Shown piece after piece: positions 37,468 to 46,889 of a stretch of DNA of 64,000 bases; position 1 is the stretch's first letter; every line of letters starts with the position of its first letter. Source of the DNA: Liquorilactobacillus vini DSM 20605 (GTDB taxonomy: Bacteria; Bacillota; Bacilli; Lactobacillales; Lactobacillaceae). The stretch covers positions 21,649 to 85,648 of the forward strand of contig NZ_AHYZ01000183.1 of the NCBI RefSeq assembly GCF_000255495.1, written 5' to 3'. The notes under the pieces are model-generated. The model worked only from the letters and a program-made list of their open reading frames with translations. It was not told where the DNA came from and did not search any database. The translations under genes and the position numbers were made by a program.

Positions 37468-38580
37468 CTACAAAATAGCTAATTCTGTCTTGGCATCAAA
37501 GAAATGCGACTTATTTAAATCAAAGCCCATTCTAACCTTTTCGCCAGGGTTCATAAAGTCACGCGCATCAACTTTTGAAACAAACTCTGTTCCACCAACT
37601 TTACTGTAGAGCATTGACTCAGCACCAAGCAATTCTGACACCACAACTTCAGCTTGAACCGCAGCTTCTGGGAAGGTTTCGAGGAAAGCGCCTTCGGTAT
37701 GAATATCTTCTGGACGAACTCCCAAAATAATCTTCTTGCCATCGTAACCTTTGCCTCGTAAAGTCTTATCGATGCCTTCTGGAACTTTCAAATGTAAATC
37801 GCCTTTTTCATCGGTCACATAGTCATCTTTTAAAGTTACGTTAAAGAAGTTCATTGCTGGTGAACCAATAAAACCAGCAACAAACAAATTAGTAGGTTTA
37901 TAATAAACCTCTTGTGGAGTACCAACTTGTTGAATCTTACCATCGCGCATAACAACAATCCGATCAGCCATCGTCATTGCTTCGGTCTGATCATGAGTAA
38001 CATAAATCGTCGTAGTATTCAACCGCCGATGCAATTTAGCAATCTCAGCCCGCATCGAAACCCGCAACTTAGCATCCAAGTTTGATAGTGGCTCATCCAT
38101 CAAAAAGATTGGTGCATCACGAACGATTGCTCGTCCTAAAGCAACCCGCTGCCGCTGACCACCGGAAAGAGCAGCTGGCTTGCGTTGCAGATAAGGGGTT
38201 AAGCCTAAAATTTCCGCAGCTTCTTTAACCCGTTTTTCAATATCGGCTTTTTCATATTTCCGTAATTTTAATCCAAAAGCCATGTTATCAAAAACCGTCA
38301 TATGTGGATACAACGCATAATTCTGGAAAACCATCGCAATATCACGATCTTTCGGAGCCCAGTCATTGACAACATTATCATTGATATATAACTTGCCTTT
38401 AGTAATGTCTTCCAAGCCGGCGATCATGCGCAAAGTTGTTGATTTGCCACAACCTGAAGGTCCAACAAAAACAATAAATTCACGATCCTTAACATCTAAG
38501 TTAAAATCGGTGACCGCATAATCACCTTCCTTAGCGTTTTCGTATTCTTTATAAATGTGTTCTAATTTTAGTCCTGCCAT
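37468..38580 (-). CDS. msmK: MsmK/UgpC-type sugar ABC transporter ATPase
   Basis: 370 residues: Walker [11 protein letters not shown]-loop FQNYALYPH, signature [14 protein letters not shown], Walker [13 protein letters not shown], then a C-terminal TOBE/regulatory domain (LGVRPEDIH). MsmK-type ATPases energise several CUT1 sugar importers. The importer genes at 40646-43697 lack their own ATPase, so this one most likely serves them, and possibly others elsewhere. It is transcribed divergently from the PucR-type regulator. Confidence 0.93.
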   Translation of the reverse strand: MAGLKLEHIYKEYENAKEGDYAVTDFNLDVKDREFIVFVGPSGCGKSTTLRMIAGLEDITKGKLYINDNVVNDWAPKDRDIAMVFQNYALYPHMTVFDNMAFGLKLRKYEKADIEKRVKEAAEILGLTPYLQRKPAALSGGQRQRVALGRAIVRDAPIFLMDEPLSNLDAKLRVSMRAEIAKLHRRLNTTTIYVTHDQTEAMTMADRIVVMRDGKIQQVGTPQEVYYKPTNLFVAGFIGSPAMNFFNVTLKDDYVTDEKGDLHLKVPEGIDKTLRGKGYDGKKIILGVRPEDIHTEGAFLETFPEAAVQAEVVVSELLGAESMLYSKVGGTEFVSKVDARDFMNPGEKVRMGFDLNKSHFFDAKTELAIL

Positions 38581-38617
38581 TCAAATCACCTTTTCTTTTT
38601 ATTTACACTTTTATCAT

Positions 38618-38702
38618 AGCGAAATCGTTTGCATTAAACTAGCCAATCTTGCACAAAAAAAGCTTGCCGTTTTTGTGCACTTTTAAGAAATCGGTTTCAT
38701 TA
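38618..38702. promoter_or_regulatory. Divergent control region of msmK with cre/LacI-like boxes and a 10-bp inverted repeat
   Basis: Minus-strand TGCAAACGATTTCG, near cre, lies just upstream of a TATGAT -10 box of msmK. AGAAATCGGTTTCA around 38689-38702 is another cre/LacI-like box facing the regulator gene. Between them TGCACAAAAA (38650-38659) and TTTTTGTGCA (38670-38679) form a perfect 10-bp inverted repeat with a 10-base centre, not followed by a U tract. It could be the operator of the neighbouring regulator. All assignments are by pattern. Confidence 0.45.
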
Positions 38703-38767
38703 GCTTGAAATTATTTAAATCACTAAATTAAATGTTACAATTAAGACTGTAAATGGAGGAAACAGCT

Positions 38768-39649
38768 ATGGAACTAACAGAATTGTTAACTATTTATCCC
38801 AACTCAACCATCACTTCACAACCCTTGAATTTGCAAGATTACTTAAGTTTTCCCTTAAATCAGGAATGGATCAATTTTCCTAATGCTGAACTTTCAGCTC
38901 ATGAAAAAAAGTTATTGAACTTGCTTTTTAAAAATAAACAAATTAATTTATTAAATAACGAATTTTCCAATGATCCATGGGCGGCTTATTTGAACGTTCC
39001 AGGTTCCAAGCTGCCAACTCTAAACCAAAAAATTCGGATCATTCTTTTTCAAGTTGATTTTCGCAAAAGTGATTATCAATTGTCGGCTTGGTCAAATTTC
39101 TTTGCCAAAATGCTGCCACAACCTTGTTTGACCAATCTCCAAATTGATGAACGCTGTGGTCTAGTCTTGGAGCCCTTTTCTTCAGATAGTCCAAACTTAA
39201 AAGAATTTGATGGCATTCGGCAAACACTTGATAGCGATTTTTCAACTAATTCAAAGGTCTTCATTGGCCATTTCTGGCAACCGTCACCAACTCTTCGGAA
39301 TATTTTGTTATTGGAAAAGAAGTTCTTTCAAAGCGAAATAACAACAGTTCGTTCTAACACTTTCTGCTTGCCACAAATTTTTTTGCAAGCTGTTAGTCAG
39401 CAAATCTTAGCGCCTGAATTGCTAGCAGCATATCGAACTGAATTAAACAGCTATCCTGAAATTCAAGCAATCATTCCGACATTGTACCATCAGCAAGGAA
39501 ATTTAAGCTCAGCAGCTAAAGAACTTTTTCTCCATCGTAATACTTTGCAATATCGTTTAGACAAGTTTTATCGTGAAACACAATTATCGCTCAAGAACAT
39601 GAATGACTTAGTTTTTTGCTATTTTTTGCTGATTTCAAATAATTGCTAA
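38768..39649 (+). CDS. PucR/CdaR-type helix-turn-helix regulator
   Basis: 293 residues. Only the C-terminus is recognisable: LYHQQGNLSSAAKELFLHRNTLQYRLDKFYRET is the PucR-type helix-turn-helix (HTH_30). The N-terminal 220 residues show no family I can name and probably sense a ligand. Start at 38768 is set by GGAGGA; the frame also has an ATG at 38753 overlapping that site. Divergent from msmK, which it probably controls. It ends 4 bp from the end of the convergent LacI gene. Confidence 0.75.
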   Translation: MELTELLTIYPNSTITSQPLNLQDYLSFPLNQEWINFPNAELSAHEKKLLNLLFKNKQINLLNNEFSNDPWAAYLNVPGSKLPTLNQKIRIILFQVDFRKSDYQLSAWSNFFAKMLPQPCLTNLQIDERCGLVLEPFSSDSPNLKEFDGIRQTLDSDFSTNSKVFIGHFWQPSPTLRNILLLEKKFFQSEITTVRSNTFCLPQIFLQAVSQQILAPELLAAYRTELNSYPEIQAIIPTLYHQQGNLSSAAKELFLHRNTLQYRLDKFYRETQLSLKNMNDLVFCYFLLISNNC

Positions 39650-39653
39650 TCAG

Positions 39654-40630
39654 TTAATTCTTGGGGCCTAAAGATTCACGTTCAATAATTTTGGTTGGAA
39701 TAATCTCATTGAAAACTTGATCTTGATCAATCATTTTTAAGATTACTTCAGCGGCTTTTCTTCCCCACTGATGTTTCGAATAACCAACAGTCGTTAAAGT
39801 TGGCTGTAAATAATTGGCTAATAAATCATTATCAAAGCCAACGAGTAAAACATCTTTTCCGGGTTGAAGATTTTGCTTTTTCAGACCTTCATATAATCCA
39901 AAAGCCATTTCATCATTTGTTGCGAAAACACCAACTCGATGTCCTGCTTGACAAAGCTTGCTCAGCTGAACTGCTGCTTTACGACCGCTTTCAATCGTAA
40001 AATCTCCTGCCATAACCATAACTGGCTGATCAGTTTTTTCATGAAAAACATCAAGTGCTGCCTCCAGCCTTTTCTTAGCATCGTAAGAATCCTTGGGGCC
40101 AGTTAAGATGGCAAAAGCATCTGCACCTGATTTTAAAAGTTCATTAACTGCCTGGGTAGCTCCTTGGGTATTATTCAATAAAACATGACTGACATTTTCT
40201 AATTTCAGCTCGCGATCCATTAAAACCAGTTTATTACCGTCTTGAGCTAGCTTTGAAATAACTTGGCTAGGAAATGTCGGATCTAAAATAATTGCTCCAT
40301 CGACTAATTTTTGCGAAATAAAAGCCTGTGCGCGTTGCCCGCCAGACGCAACGATCAACTCATAGCCTTGTTTTTTCAAGGTACTTGCAACTCCATCCAG
40401 TAAATGTGAATAGAAGTAACCGCCTAAATCAGTAACATACATCTCAATGATTTGGGTTTTTGTTTTTTTAACCCACGCCCAGCCAAGCTCGGAATGTAAT
40501 TCATTTCTTTCGCAATTTTCAACACCTTTTGCCGTGTTTGTTCTGTGATTCGCTCACTGCCATTCAAAGCATATGAAACAGTGGAAATTGAAACACCAGC
40601 TTTTTTGGCAATATCCTTGATCCCTGTCAT
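39654..40630 (-). pseudogene. LacI-family regulator with frameshift in an A7 run
   Basis: The first 68 codons encode a LacI helix-turn-helix (IKDIAKKAGVSISTVSYALNG) and hinge (LAGRGLKK). The frame then shifts after a run of seven A. The ligand-binding domain continues in the next frame from about 40442 (IIEMYVTDLGGYFYSHLLDGV, then VLLVGFDNDLLANYLQPTLTTV). With eight A the gene would be whole, about 325 residues. It closes the importer operon and should bind the GAAACGTTTC palindromes in this locus. If the shift is real the operators are unmanaged; a base-call error or slippage on the A run is possible. Confidence 0.8.
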
Positions 40631-40645
40631 GCAAATTCCCCCATA

Positions 40646-41479
40646 CTATTTTTCTGCTTGAATATTAAAGCCTTGTAAAATATATTTTTGAAAAATCAAA
40701 AATATTATAACTATAGGTATTACCATAAAGGATGAACCCGCCATTTGTAAACCATAATCTGAAGTATGTTGTCCTTGTAATAGTTGCAGTCCTACAGATA
40801 AAGTATAATACTTTTGATCATTGGCAATAATCAATGGCCAGAGGAAAGAATTCCAGCCCCCGATAAAGGTTAGAATTCCTTGAACTGCTAAGACTGGTTT
40901 TGAAATTGGCAAAATAATATGCCAAAAAATATACCACTCGCTTGCTCCATCTAAGCGAGCTGCTTCAATAATCGAATCTGAAATGTTACTCATAAATTGC
41001 CTGAAGAGAAAAATTGAAAAAGCACCAACTAAGCTTGGTAGAATTATTCCCGTCAAGGTATTAGTCAAATGCGCTTGATTTAAAATCAAATAGACTGGAA
41101 TCATCGTAACTTGGCCGGGAATCATCATTGTCGCTAACACTGCAATGAATAAAACCCCACGTCCCTTGAATTTAAATTTGGCAAAACCATAGCCGGCCAT
41201 CGCATTCAGTAAAAGCCCAATAAAAGAAAAGCCTGTAATTATTAAGGTGTTTTTTAAATAGACACCGAAGTTCCCACTGATAAACAGATCTTTGTAGTTT
41301 TGTAATGTCCAATGATGCGGTAAAATTGATTGACTCATTTGAGATATTTCAGCATTTGACTTAAAAGATGACAAAATCATCCATAAAAATGGTGCGATTG
41401 TCACTAAGGCCCAAACTGCCAAAATCAAACCAACAATAATTTTGGTTTGTCGGCTAGCTTCTTGTTTTCCTGTATCCAT
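40646..41479 (-). CDS. ABC sugar permease (MalG/MsmG type)
   Basis: 277 residues, six membrane helices, binding-protein-dependent permease motif EAARLDGASEWYIFWHIILPISKP near residue 185. One of two CUT1 permease subunits. Start at 41479 set by GGAGGATTC; an upstream in-frame ATG lacks a site. It lies 13 bp after the MalF-type gene and 15 bp before the LacI gene. The substrate is discussed under the GH94 gene. Confidence 0.9.
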   Translation of the reverse strand: MDTGKQEASRQTKIIVGLILAVWALVTIAPFLWMILSSFKSNAEISQMSQSILPHHWTLQNYKDLFISGNFGVYLKNTLIITGFSFIGLLLNAMAGYGFAKFKFKGRGVLFIAVLATMMIPGQVTMIPVYLILNQAHLTNTLTGIILPSLVGAFSIFLFRQFMSNISDSIIEAARLDGASEWYIFWHIILPISKPVLAVQGILTFIGGWNSFLWPLIIANDQKYYTLSVGLQLLQGQHTSDYGLQMAGSSFMVIPIVIIFLIFQKYILQGFNIQAEK

Positions 41480-41492
41480 AAAGAGAATCCTC

Positions 41493-42386
41493 CTATTCCT
41501 CACCGCGTTGTTTACGTTGTAATTTGAACTGAATCAAAGTTGCAATGATAATGACTGCAAACATAACGAAAGATCCAGCGGCTGCATAACCAAAATTACT
41601 ATTTTGAAAACCATTTTGATAAACAAAAAGTGCCATTGAATTCGTACTATTGAGCGGACCACCTTTCGTCATCACAAATGGTTCGTCAAAGAACTGGAAC
41701 CAGCCAATAATTGTCGTCACAGTGACAAAAAAGATCGAAAAGCGCATTGATGGAATTGTGATATGCAAAGTTTGTTGCCAAAAATTTGCTCCATCTAATT
41801 CGGCTGCTTCGTACAAAGAACGTGGGATTCCCTGCAAAGCAGCTAAAAAAATCAGCATATTTAAACCAATTGCTTTCCAAACGGCTAAGATGATCAATGA
41901 AATTTTAGCTACATTGGGATCGGTCAACCAGCCAATCGGTGCAATCCCAATCTTTCCCAGAATTTCATTTAGCAAACCTAGACTAGGATTATAAATATAG
42001 CTCCAGACAACTGCCACGGCAACTGTATTAGTTATTGAAGGCGTATAAAACAATAAACGCATTGTTTTAAAAAATTTATTTTGGCTTAAATTAATCATGA
42101 CGGCTACTGTTAAGGATAAGAAAACTACCAACGGGACTCCAAGTACCACATAAAAAATGGTATTGCCAATCGATTGCAGAAAAGTTGGATCATTAAACAA
42201 CTGAATATAATTCGTTAGACCCGTAAATTTGACCGTGGACCAGTTGCCTAGGCCCGTGATATCTAAGCCCGTAAAACTAATTACCAAAGCAACTAAGATC
42301 GGAATCAATGAAAAGACTAATAACAAAAGTAGAGCTGGAAAAATAAATGTGTATGGTATATATTTTTTTAGTTTCTCTTTTCCCAT
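41493..42386 (-). CDS. ABC sugar permease (MalF/MsmF type)
   Basis: 297 residues, six or seven membrane helices, EAAELDGANFWQQTLHITIPSM permease motif. Partner of the MalG-type subunit. Start at 42386 follows GGAGGAAAT; 27 bases of in-frame upstream sequence are excluded. Separated from the binding-protein gene by a hairpin. Confidence 0.9.
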   Translation of the reverse strand: MGKEKLKKYIPYTFIFPALLLLLVFSLIPILVALVISFTGLDITGLGNWSTVKFTGLTNYIQLFNDPTFLQSIGNTIFYVVLGVPLVVFLSLTVAVMINLSQNKFFKTMRLLFYTPSITNTVAVAVVWSYIYNPSLGLLNEILGKIGIAPIGWLTDPNVAKISLIILAVWKAIGLNMLIFLAALQGIPRSLYEAAELDGANFWQQTLHITIPSMRFSIFFVTVTTIIGWFQFFDEPFVMTKGGPLNSTNSMALFVYQNGFQNSNFGYAAAGSFVMFAVIIIATLIQFKLQRKQRGEE

Positions 42387-42412
42387 GCTAATTTCCTCCA
42401 AGTATAAAGACA

Positions 42413-42439
42413 AACTGCCTCAATTTTTTTGAGGCAGTT
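42413..42439 (-). promoter_or_regulatory. Intercistronic hairpin between binding-protein and permease genes
   Basis: Perfect 11-bp arms AACTGCCTCAA (42413-42423) and TTGAGGCAGTT (42429-42439) with no full U tract on the coding strand. Such hairpins usually reduce readthrough or protect the upstream mRNA, so that the binding protein is made in excess over the permeases. Confidence 0.65.
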
Positions 42440-42455
42440 ATTTTAAAAAATAATC

Positions 42456-43697
42456 TTATTTATCAATCAATGTTTGGCTTTGTTTGTTGAACTCATTCAT
42501 TGATTTTTGTACATTGGCATTCTGTAAAGCTATCTTTTGCCAAACATCTAAATAATTTTGACCAATTTCATCCCAGCTTTTGACTGCCGGCATTGGCTGA
42601 GAATGATTTAATTGTTTGCGAAAGACTTGAATCTTACTGCTTTGCAAAGAACTATCATTCCAAGCAGCTTTCAAAGTTGGCATTGAATCGCTTTGTTTAT
42701 AATAAGTCAACTGACTTTGTTTCTTAGACAAGAATTTCAACAATTTAATTGCATTTGTCTTATTTTTACTATACTGGAAAACCGCTAAGTCGCCGCCACC
42801 CATAACCGAGGTGTTGTTTTTGCCCTTTGGCAGTTCAGCCACATTCCATTGCGAATCTTTTAATCCAGCATCACTTTTAATACTGCTCATCATCCAAGGA
42901 CCAGAAATAAACATTGGGATCGGTGCATCTTTACCAAAGGATTGGGCAATCGTTAATTTTAAATCTTGTTTTGGTGAAGCTCCATTTTGAATGAACTTGT
43001 GCAAATAATTTAACGCCGAAACCATTTGTGAACTGTTAAATTGGGTCTTACCATTTTTCATCAGCTGTGCTCCATTTTGGCGAGCAAACATAAAACCAAA
43101 TGTTGGTTCTGAACCATCAACGTTGAAACCGTACATATTTTTCCCACGTTTTGAAAGTTTCAGGGCCGCATCATATAATTGGTTCCAAGTCTTAGGTGCC
43201 TGATTGTAGCCAGCTGCCTTTAATACATCAGTCCGATAGTAGAGGACACGGGTTTCTGCGTACCATGGAACAGCATAATATTTACCTTGATACATCGTCG
43301 TCTTTTCTGAGCCTGAAAAATATTTACTTGGCGCTAGATTCTGATCTTTTTTAACTGTGCTTGATAAATCCATTAATGAATTTGAACTAGCAAATTGAGC
43401 AATTTGGGTAGTTCCAATTAGTAAAACATCCGGACCGCTCTTTGATGAAGCTGCTGTTAATAATTTATCGTTATATTGACTCCAAGGAATACTTTGAATC
43501 TTAACTTTAATCCCCGTTTTTTTGGTAAACTGTTTGATCATTGGCTTGACATCGGCATCCCCATCGCCGGCATACCAAAATGTTAAGGGCTTATTAGAAC
43601 TTGAATTATTATTTGACGAATTGCTGCCACAGCCTGCCAACAGAAAAGCTCCTACCAACAAGGCCCCAAGTAAACTTGCTACTCTTTTAAACTTCAA
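42456..43697 (-). CDS. Sugar ABC transporter substrate-binding lipoprotein
   Basis: 413 residues, CUT1 solute-binding family. Lipobox LLAGC (Cys near 22), then a Ser/Asn linker, PLTFWYAGDGD at the mature start, and an SBP-type middle with QYSKNKTNAIKLLKFLSKK. The start is a TTG at 43697, eight bases from AGGAG; the GTG at 43706 overlaps this site. Captures an oligosaccharide outside the cell for the two permeases. Given its GH94/GH3 neighbours, a beta-glucooligosaccharide is likely. Confidence 0.9.
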   Translation of the reverse strand: MKFKRVASLLGALLVGAFLLAGCGSNSSNNNSSSNKPLTFWYAGDGDADVKPMIKQFTKKTGIKVKIQSIPWSQYNDKLLTAASSKSGPDVLLIGTTQIAQFASSNSLMDLSSTVKKDQNLAPSKYFSGSEKTTMYQGKYYAVPWYAETRVLYYRTDVLKAAGYNQAPKTWNQLYDAALKLSKRGKNMYGFNVDGSEPTFGFMFARQNGAQLMKNGKTQFNSSQMVSALNYLHKFIQNGASPKQDLKLTIAQSFGKDAPIPMFISGPWMMSSIKSDAGLKDSQWNVAELPKGKNNTSVMGGGDLAVFQYSKNKTNAIKLLKFLSKKQSQLTYYKQSDSMPTLKAAWNDSSLQSSKIQVFRKQLNHSQPMPAVKSWDEIGQNYLDVWQKIALQNANVQKSMNEFNKQSQTLIDK

Positions 43698-43720
43698 CCT
43701 GCTCACTCCTTTATTTTGCT

Positions 43721-43767
43721 GAAACGTTTCTACTATTTTATTATAGCGCTTTTGGTAGCGATTACAA
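43721..43767 (-). promoter_or_regulatory. Importer promoter with cre and LacI operator
   Basis: On the minus strand: -35 TTGTAA (43762-43767), 16 bp, -10 TATAAT (43740-43745). The cre-like TGTAATCGCTACCA (43753-43766) overlaps the -35; it fits the consensus at 13 of 14 positions. The palindrome GAAACGTTTC (43721-43730) lies just downstream of the -10, a LacI-type repressor site. This is a textbook arrangement for carbon catabolite repression plus substrate induction. Confidence 0.7.
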
Positions 43768-43835
43768 GCAAAATATTACTAATTTAATCACCTTTTTTTT
43801 ATTGATGATTAATTGATCCTGACCATATAATTAAG

Positions 43836-46800
43836 TTAAACGTTTTTATTAAGCAATTTTTGTAAGACTGCTACGTATATTCCTGGTCCGCTGCTATATA
43901 AGCGCCAGCCACCCTTGACAGTCGCTGCGCCGGTCTTCAATTTATCAAAATTAGCAGCCGCTGCATAACGATCAGCAAAATCACCGTCTGAACTAGAAAA
44001 ATAAGTATTAGCTTGCCGGAGCGCCGCATTCTTAACTCGCTGCTGCAGATTTATTGGGTTGACCTTCATCAACGCTTCCCAGGCTTGATCATCAAGCTGA
44101 ACTGCTGCTAAAGCCTCAGCATATCTGATATGAGCATGCGTATACATCAAACCGATTTCACGTCCGAAGCAAGCAGATTGCTCGGCACGTTTAAAAATAT
44201 GACTAACTCCACCAGTATAAGCAGCTGGCCGATTCATTAATCTAACCCCATCTGGAAACGCCAAATTGTCCTTGATTAATTGCAAAGCACGGTTAATCTG
44301 CTTAGGAGAAAAAATATTGCTCAGGATCCCTTGCTGCAGCGGCAACAAGCGATAAGCAATCCCTGTTGTCCGATCACTAGGATGAATGATCGGCTTCACC
44401 TGATGCTGTTGGTTCATTTGAATAAATCCTGGCAAAACATCATCCTGCATGAAATATTTTTTAAAATCTCTTTCCATCCCATTAACCATTGACTGAACAT
44501 TTTGCTTCAACCTTGGATGATCATGCAGACTCTGAACTAAGGTGTTTAGTGCACCAATTGTTAATTCCATCGTCCAGGTGCTGGCCATAGTCTTTTTTTG
44601 CTCAGAATTTGCCGGTTGCAACGTATCATCCCAATCCCCATCACCATAGGAAGAAACCTGCGTATCAAATAAAAAATTAGTTTGCAAATAATTCAGCTGA
44701 TCTTGTAAATGACTGGCTAAACTTGCTGTGCGAGTTGTTGGCCGCTTTGCCTGCAAGCTGAAAAATGGCAGCTCATGATCTAAAATTGCTTCATCATGCG
44801 TTTTTTCAAGATAATCCGCGACCACTTTCAGCGGCCAAATAACAATATCACCGTGGCTTTCATCAGCAAACTGATCAGCGTATTCATCAAACATAAACCA
44901 TTGTGGCCAGCTGCCATTTTCAATAAATTGATGTTGATATATCATCAAAATGATCTTTTTTACTTGGTCAAAATGGCCTAAGCTGAGCAATAGTTCAGTT
45001 GGCCCTTGCGAAACATCGCGTGTTCCCCAAGCCGCACCGCCATATTGTTCTAAGCCATGCGGCGAAAGCAAATGAACCAAAGCATCGTGAACAAACCATG
45101 GAATAATCAAATCTGTCTGTTGCAAATATTCAGCAACCGGAGCTTGAGCTGCTTGCAATTTTAAATTCCCCAGAAAATCAATTAACTTATTTTCATTCGC
45201 TGCTCGCTGCTTAACAATTTCAAAATCAGCCTTTGCAGCGAGGGTGGTAAGCGTAAATTTAATTTTTTGAGCTGAATGATATTCAAAGACCAAATATTTT
45301 TCAGTTTCACTCCCCCAATCAGTGATTTCGACTTGCTGCTGGTCAGTAAAATTGTAATAATACTTAAGCTTTGGACAACGCTTAGCCATCAAAGAATCTT
45401 GAGCTGGCAAAACAGTTAATGATCCGTTTTGATTTAATAACTGCAGTCCTTTTCCCAATGTTTGCAAATCAAGCTGTGTGACAACTCGTAAATCATATTC
45501 ACGTTGTTGCGCTGATTCCACCTCAAAAAGCAAACCATCACCGCTGGCAGCTGCCTCAACAGAAACTTTTAGCAGATCATCTGCTAATTTATAATACCAG
45601 TCAGCGCCTTCATAACTCATGCAAAACAGTGATGGCATGGTCAAGATCCTCCAAGTCCCAGCAATTTTTAGCCAAATTCGCATTCCGCTGGCTTTAAATA
45701 CATTCAAAGCATTTCGCGTATTGGTTGATAAAATATTCAGATTAGTATTGCCAAAAACTGTTTGTGAGGCAAAAATTCCACACATATATTGCGTAGTAGC
45801 TAAGACAGGCTGACCCGCTTCAACCTTGGCATATGACATAATAACATTGCCCGTCATTCTTTCTTGCCGAATTTCTTTTTCCGGTAAAACAATGTGGTGC
45901 CGTTGCTGATCAAAAAATGATAATAACTGGCCACTGCTAATTTCTGCTTGTTTGCGCTGCTCAGGCGGAAAAAGTTGCTGCAATTCGGCATCAGTTAACT
46001 GCCGGCCGCTTAAAACTGAATTTTTAAGCTGAAGCGGTGATTGGGTAGTCCAGTTTTGCTCAGACTTGGTCTTAATCAGCTTTTCATATTCGCACCGCAA
46101 TTGTTCAACCGTAAACAATTTTTGTTGATTATCACTTGGCTGATCCGGTAAAAAAGCTGCATAGAATGTTTTTCTGGCAGTTTGCAAGCTAACCTGGAAA
46201 CGAGGAGTTCGCAAAGCCGTCAGGGCAAATTCATATTGATACTTCTGATTAGCTAAATCAGCCTGTTTCATTGCTAACGGAATGTTAGTTTGTTTATATG
46301 CCGTTCCATAAAACTGAAAGCCATCGGTTGAATAGCTTTTTAAAGCACCGAAAGCTCCTTGCTGCAAGTAAGGGTACTTCCCTGACTGACTTTGATTTTG
46401 ACGTGAACAAACAGTAATCGTTTCCGCCTCTTTGATGACTAAATGGTCTATATACTGCGAAGCATAGGCCTCATTACTTTCGACAAAACTTGACTCACCC
46501 AGGCCTAAATCTTGAACATACGTCAAATCTGCTTGGTACGCTGATTCGGAACTTAAATCAACCGTCCAAAACCAAACATGCGAAGCAAGTAAAAGTTCGA
46601 CCTGATAATTGAGACCATTGACGCTGCCTGTCCAACTTGCTTGGTTGTTACCAATTTTCAGTTTGCTAGCAGCCTCAGGGCCCAACAGTGGAATAAAGAA
46701 CTTTACTTGTCCAGCTGAAAAAACTCGTAAATAAATGTTCATCAAACTGCCATCCAGCTGATTGCCATTAACTTGATTAATCATTGTCTTGCCAGCCTTA

Positions 46801-46874
46801 ATTGAAGCCAGTGCTCCATTTTTAAGGACAGTGACTGTCAATTGACCGTTTTTAAGCTGCCTGTTTTCTTCCAT
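43836..46874 (-). CDS. GH94 glycoside phosphorylase, probable 1,2-beta-oligoglucan phosphorylase
   Basis: 1012 residues. N-terminal beta-sandwich region, then an (alpha/alpha)6 barrel of the GH94 type with PHGLEQYGGAAWGTRDVSQGP and the catalytic GDWDD at 746-750, whose Asp is the expected general acid. The family cleaves beta-glucosides with phosphate, giving alpha-glucose-1-phosphate. The length and the WDDTLQPAN context resemble the Listeria innocua enzyme acting on beta-1,2-glucooligosaccharides. That enzyme also sits with a GH3 glucosidase and a CUT1 importer. Cellobiose phosphorylase is a less likely alternative, being nearer 800 residues. It starts 15 bp after the GH3 gene, in one operon. 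Confidence 0.75.
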   Translation of the reverse strand: MEENRQLKNGQLTVTVLKNGALASIKAGKTMINQVNGNQLDGSLMNIYLRVFSAGQVKFFIPLLGPEAASKLKIGNNQASWTGSVNGLNYQVELLLASHVWFWTVDLSSESAYQADLTYVQDLGLGESSFVESNEAYASQYIDHLVIKEAETITVCSRQNQSQSGKYPYLQQGAFGALKSYSTDGFQFYGTAYKQTNIPLAMKQADLANQKYQYEFALTALRTPRFQVSLQTARKTFYAAFLPDQPSDNQQKLFTVEQLRCEYEKLIKTKSEQNWTTQSPLQLKNSVLSGRQLTDAELQQLFPPEQRKQAEISSGQLLSFFDQQRHHIVLPEKEIRQERMTGNVIMSYAKVEAGQPVLATTQYMCGIFASQTVFGNTNLNILSTNTRNALNVFKASGMRIWLKIAGTWRILTMPSLFCMSYEGADWYYKLADDLLKVSVEAAASGDGLLFEVESAQQREYDLRVVTQLDLQTLGKGLQLLNQNGSLTVLPAQDSLMAKRCPKLKYYYNFTDQQQVEITDWGSETEKYLVFEYHSAQKIKFTLTTLAAKADFEIVKQRAANENKLIDFLGNLKLQAAQAPVAEYLQQTDLIIPWFVHDALVHLLSPHGLEQYGGAAWGTRDVSQGPTELLLSLGHFDQVKKIILMIYQHQFIENGSWPQWFMFDEYADQFADESHGDIVIWPLKVVADYLEKTHDEAILDHELPFFSLQAKRPTTRTASLASHLQDQLNYLQTNFLFDTQVSSYGDGDWDDTLQPANSEQKKTMASTWTMELTIGALNTLVQSLHDHPRLKQNVQSMVNGMERDFKKYFMQDDVLPGFIQMNQQHQVKPIIHPSDRTTGIAYRLLPLQQGILSNIFSPKQINRALQLIKDNLAFPDGVRLMNRPAAYTGGVSHIFKRAEQSACFGREIGLMYTHAHIRYAEALAAVQLDDQAWEALMKVNPINLQQRVKNAALRQANTYFSSSDGDFADRYAAAANFDKLKTGAATVKGGWRLYSSGPGIYVAVLQKLLNKNV

Positions 46875-46889
46875 TTAATCAATTCTCCC

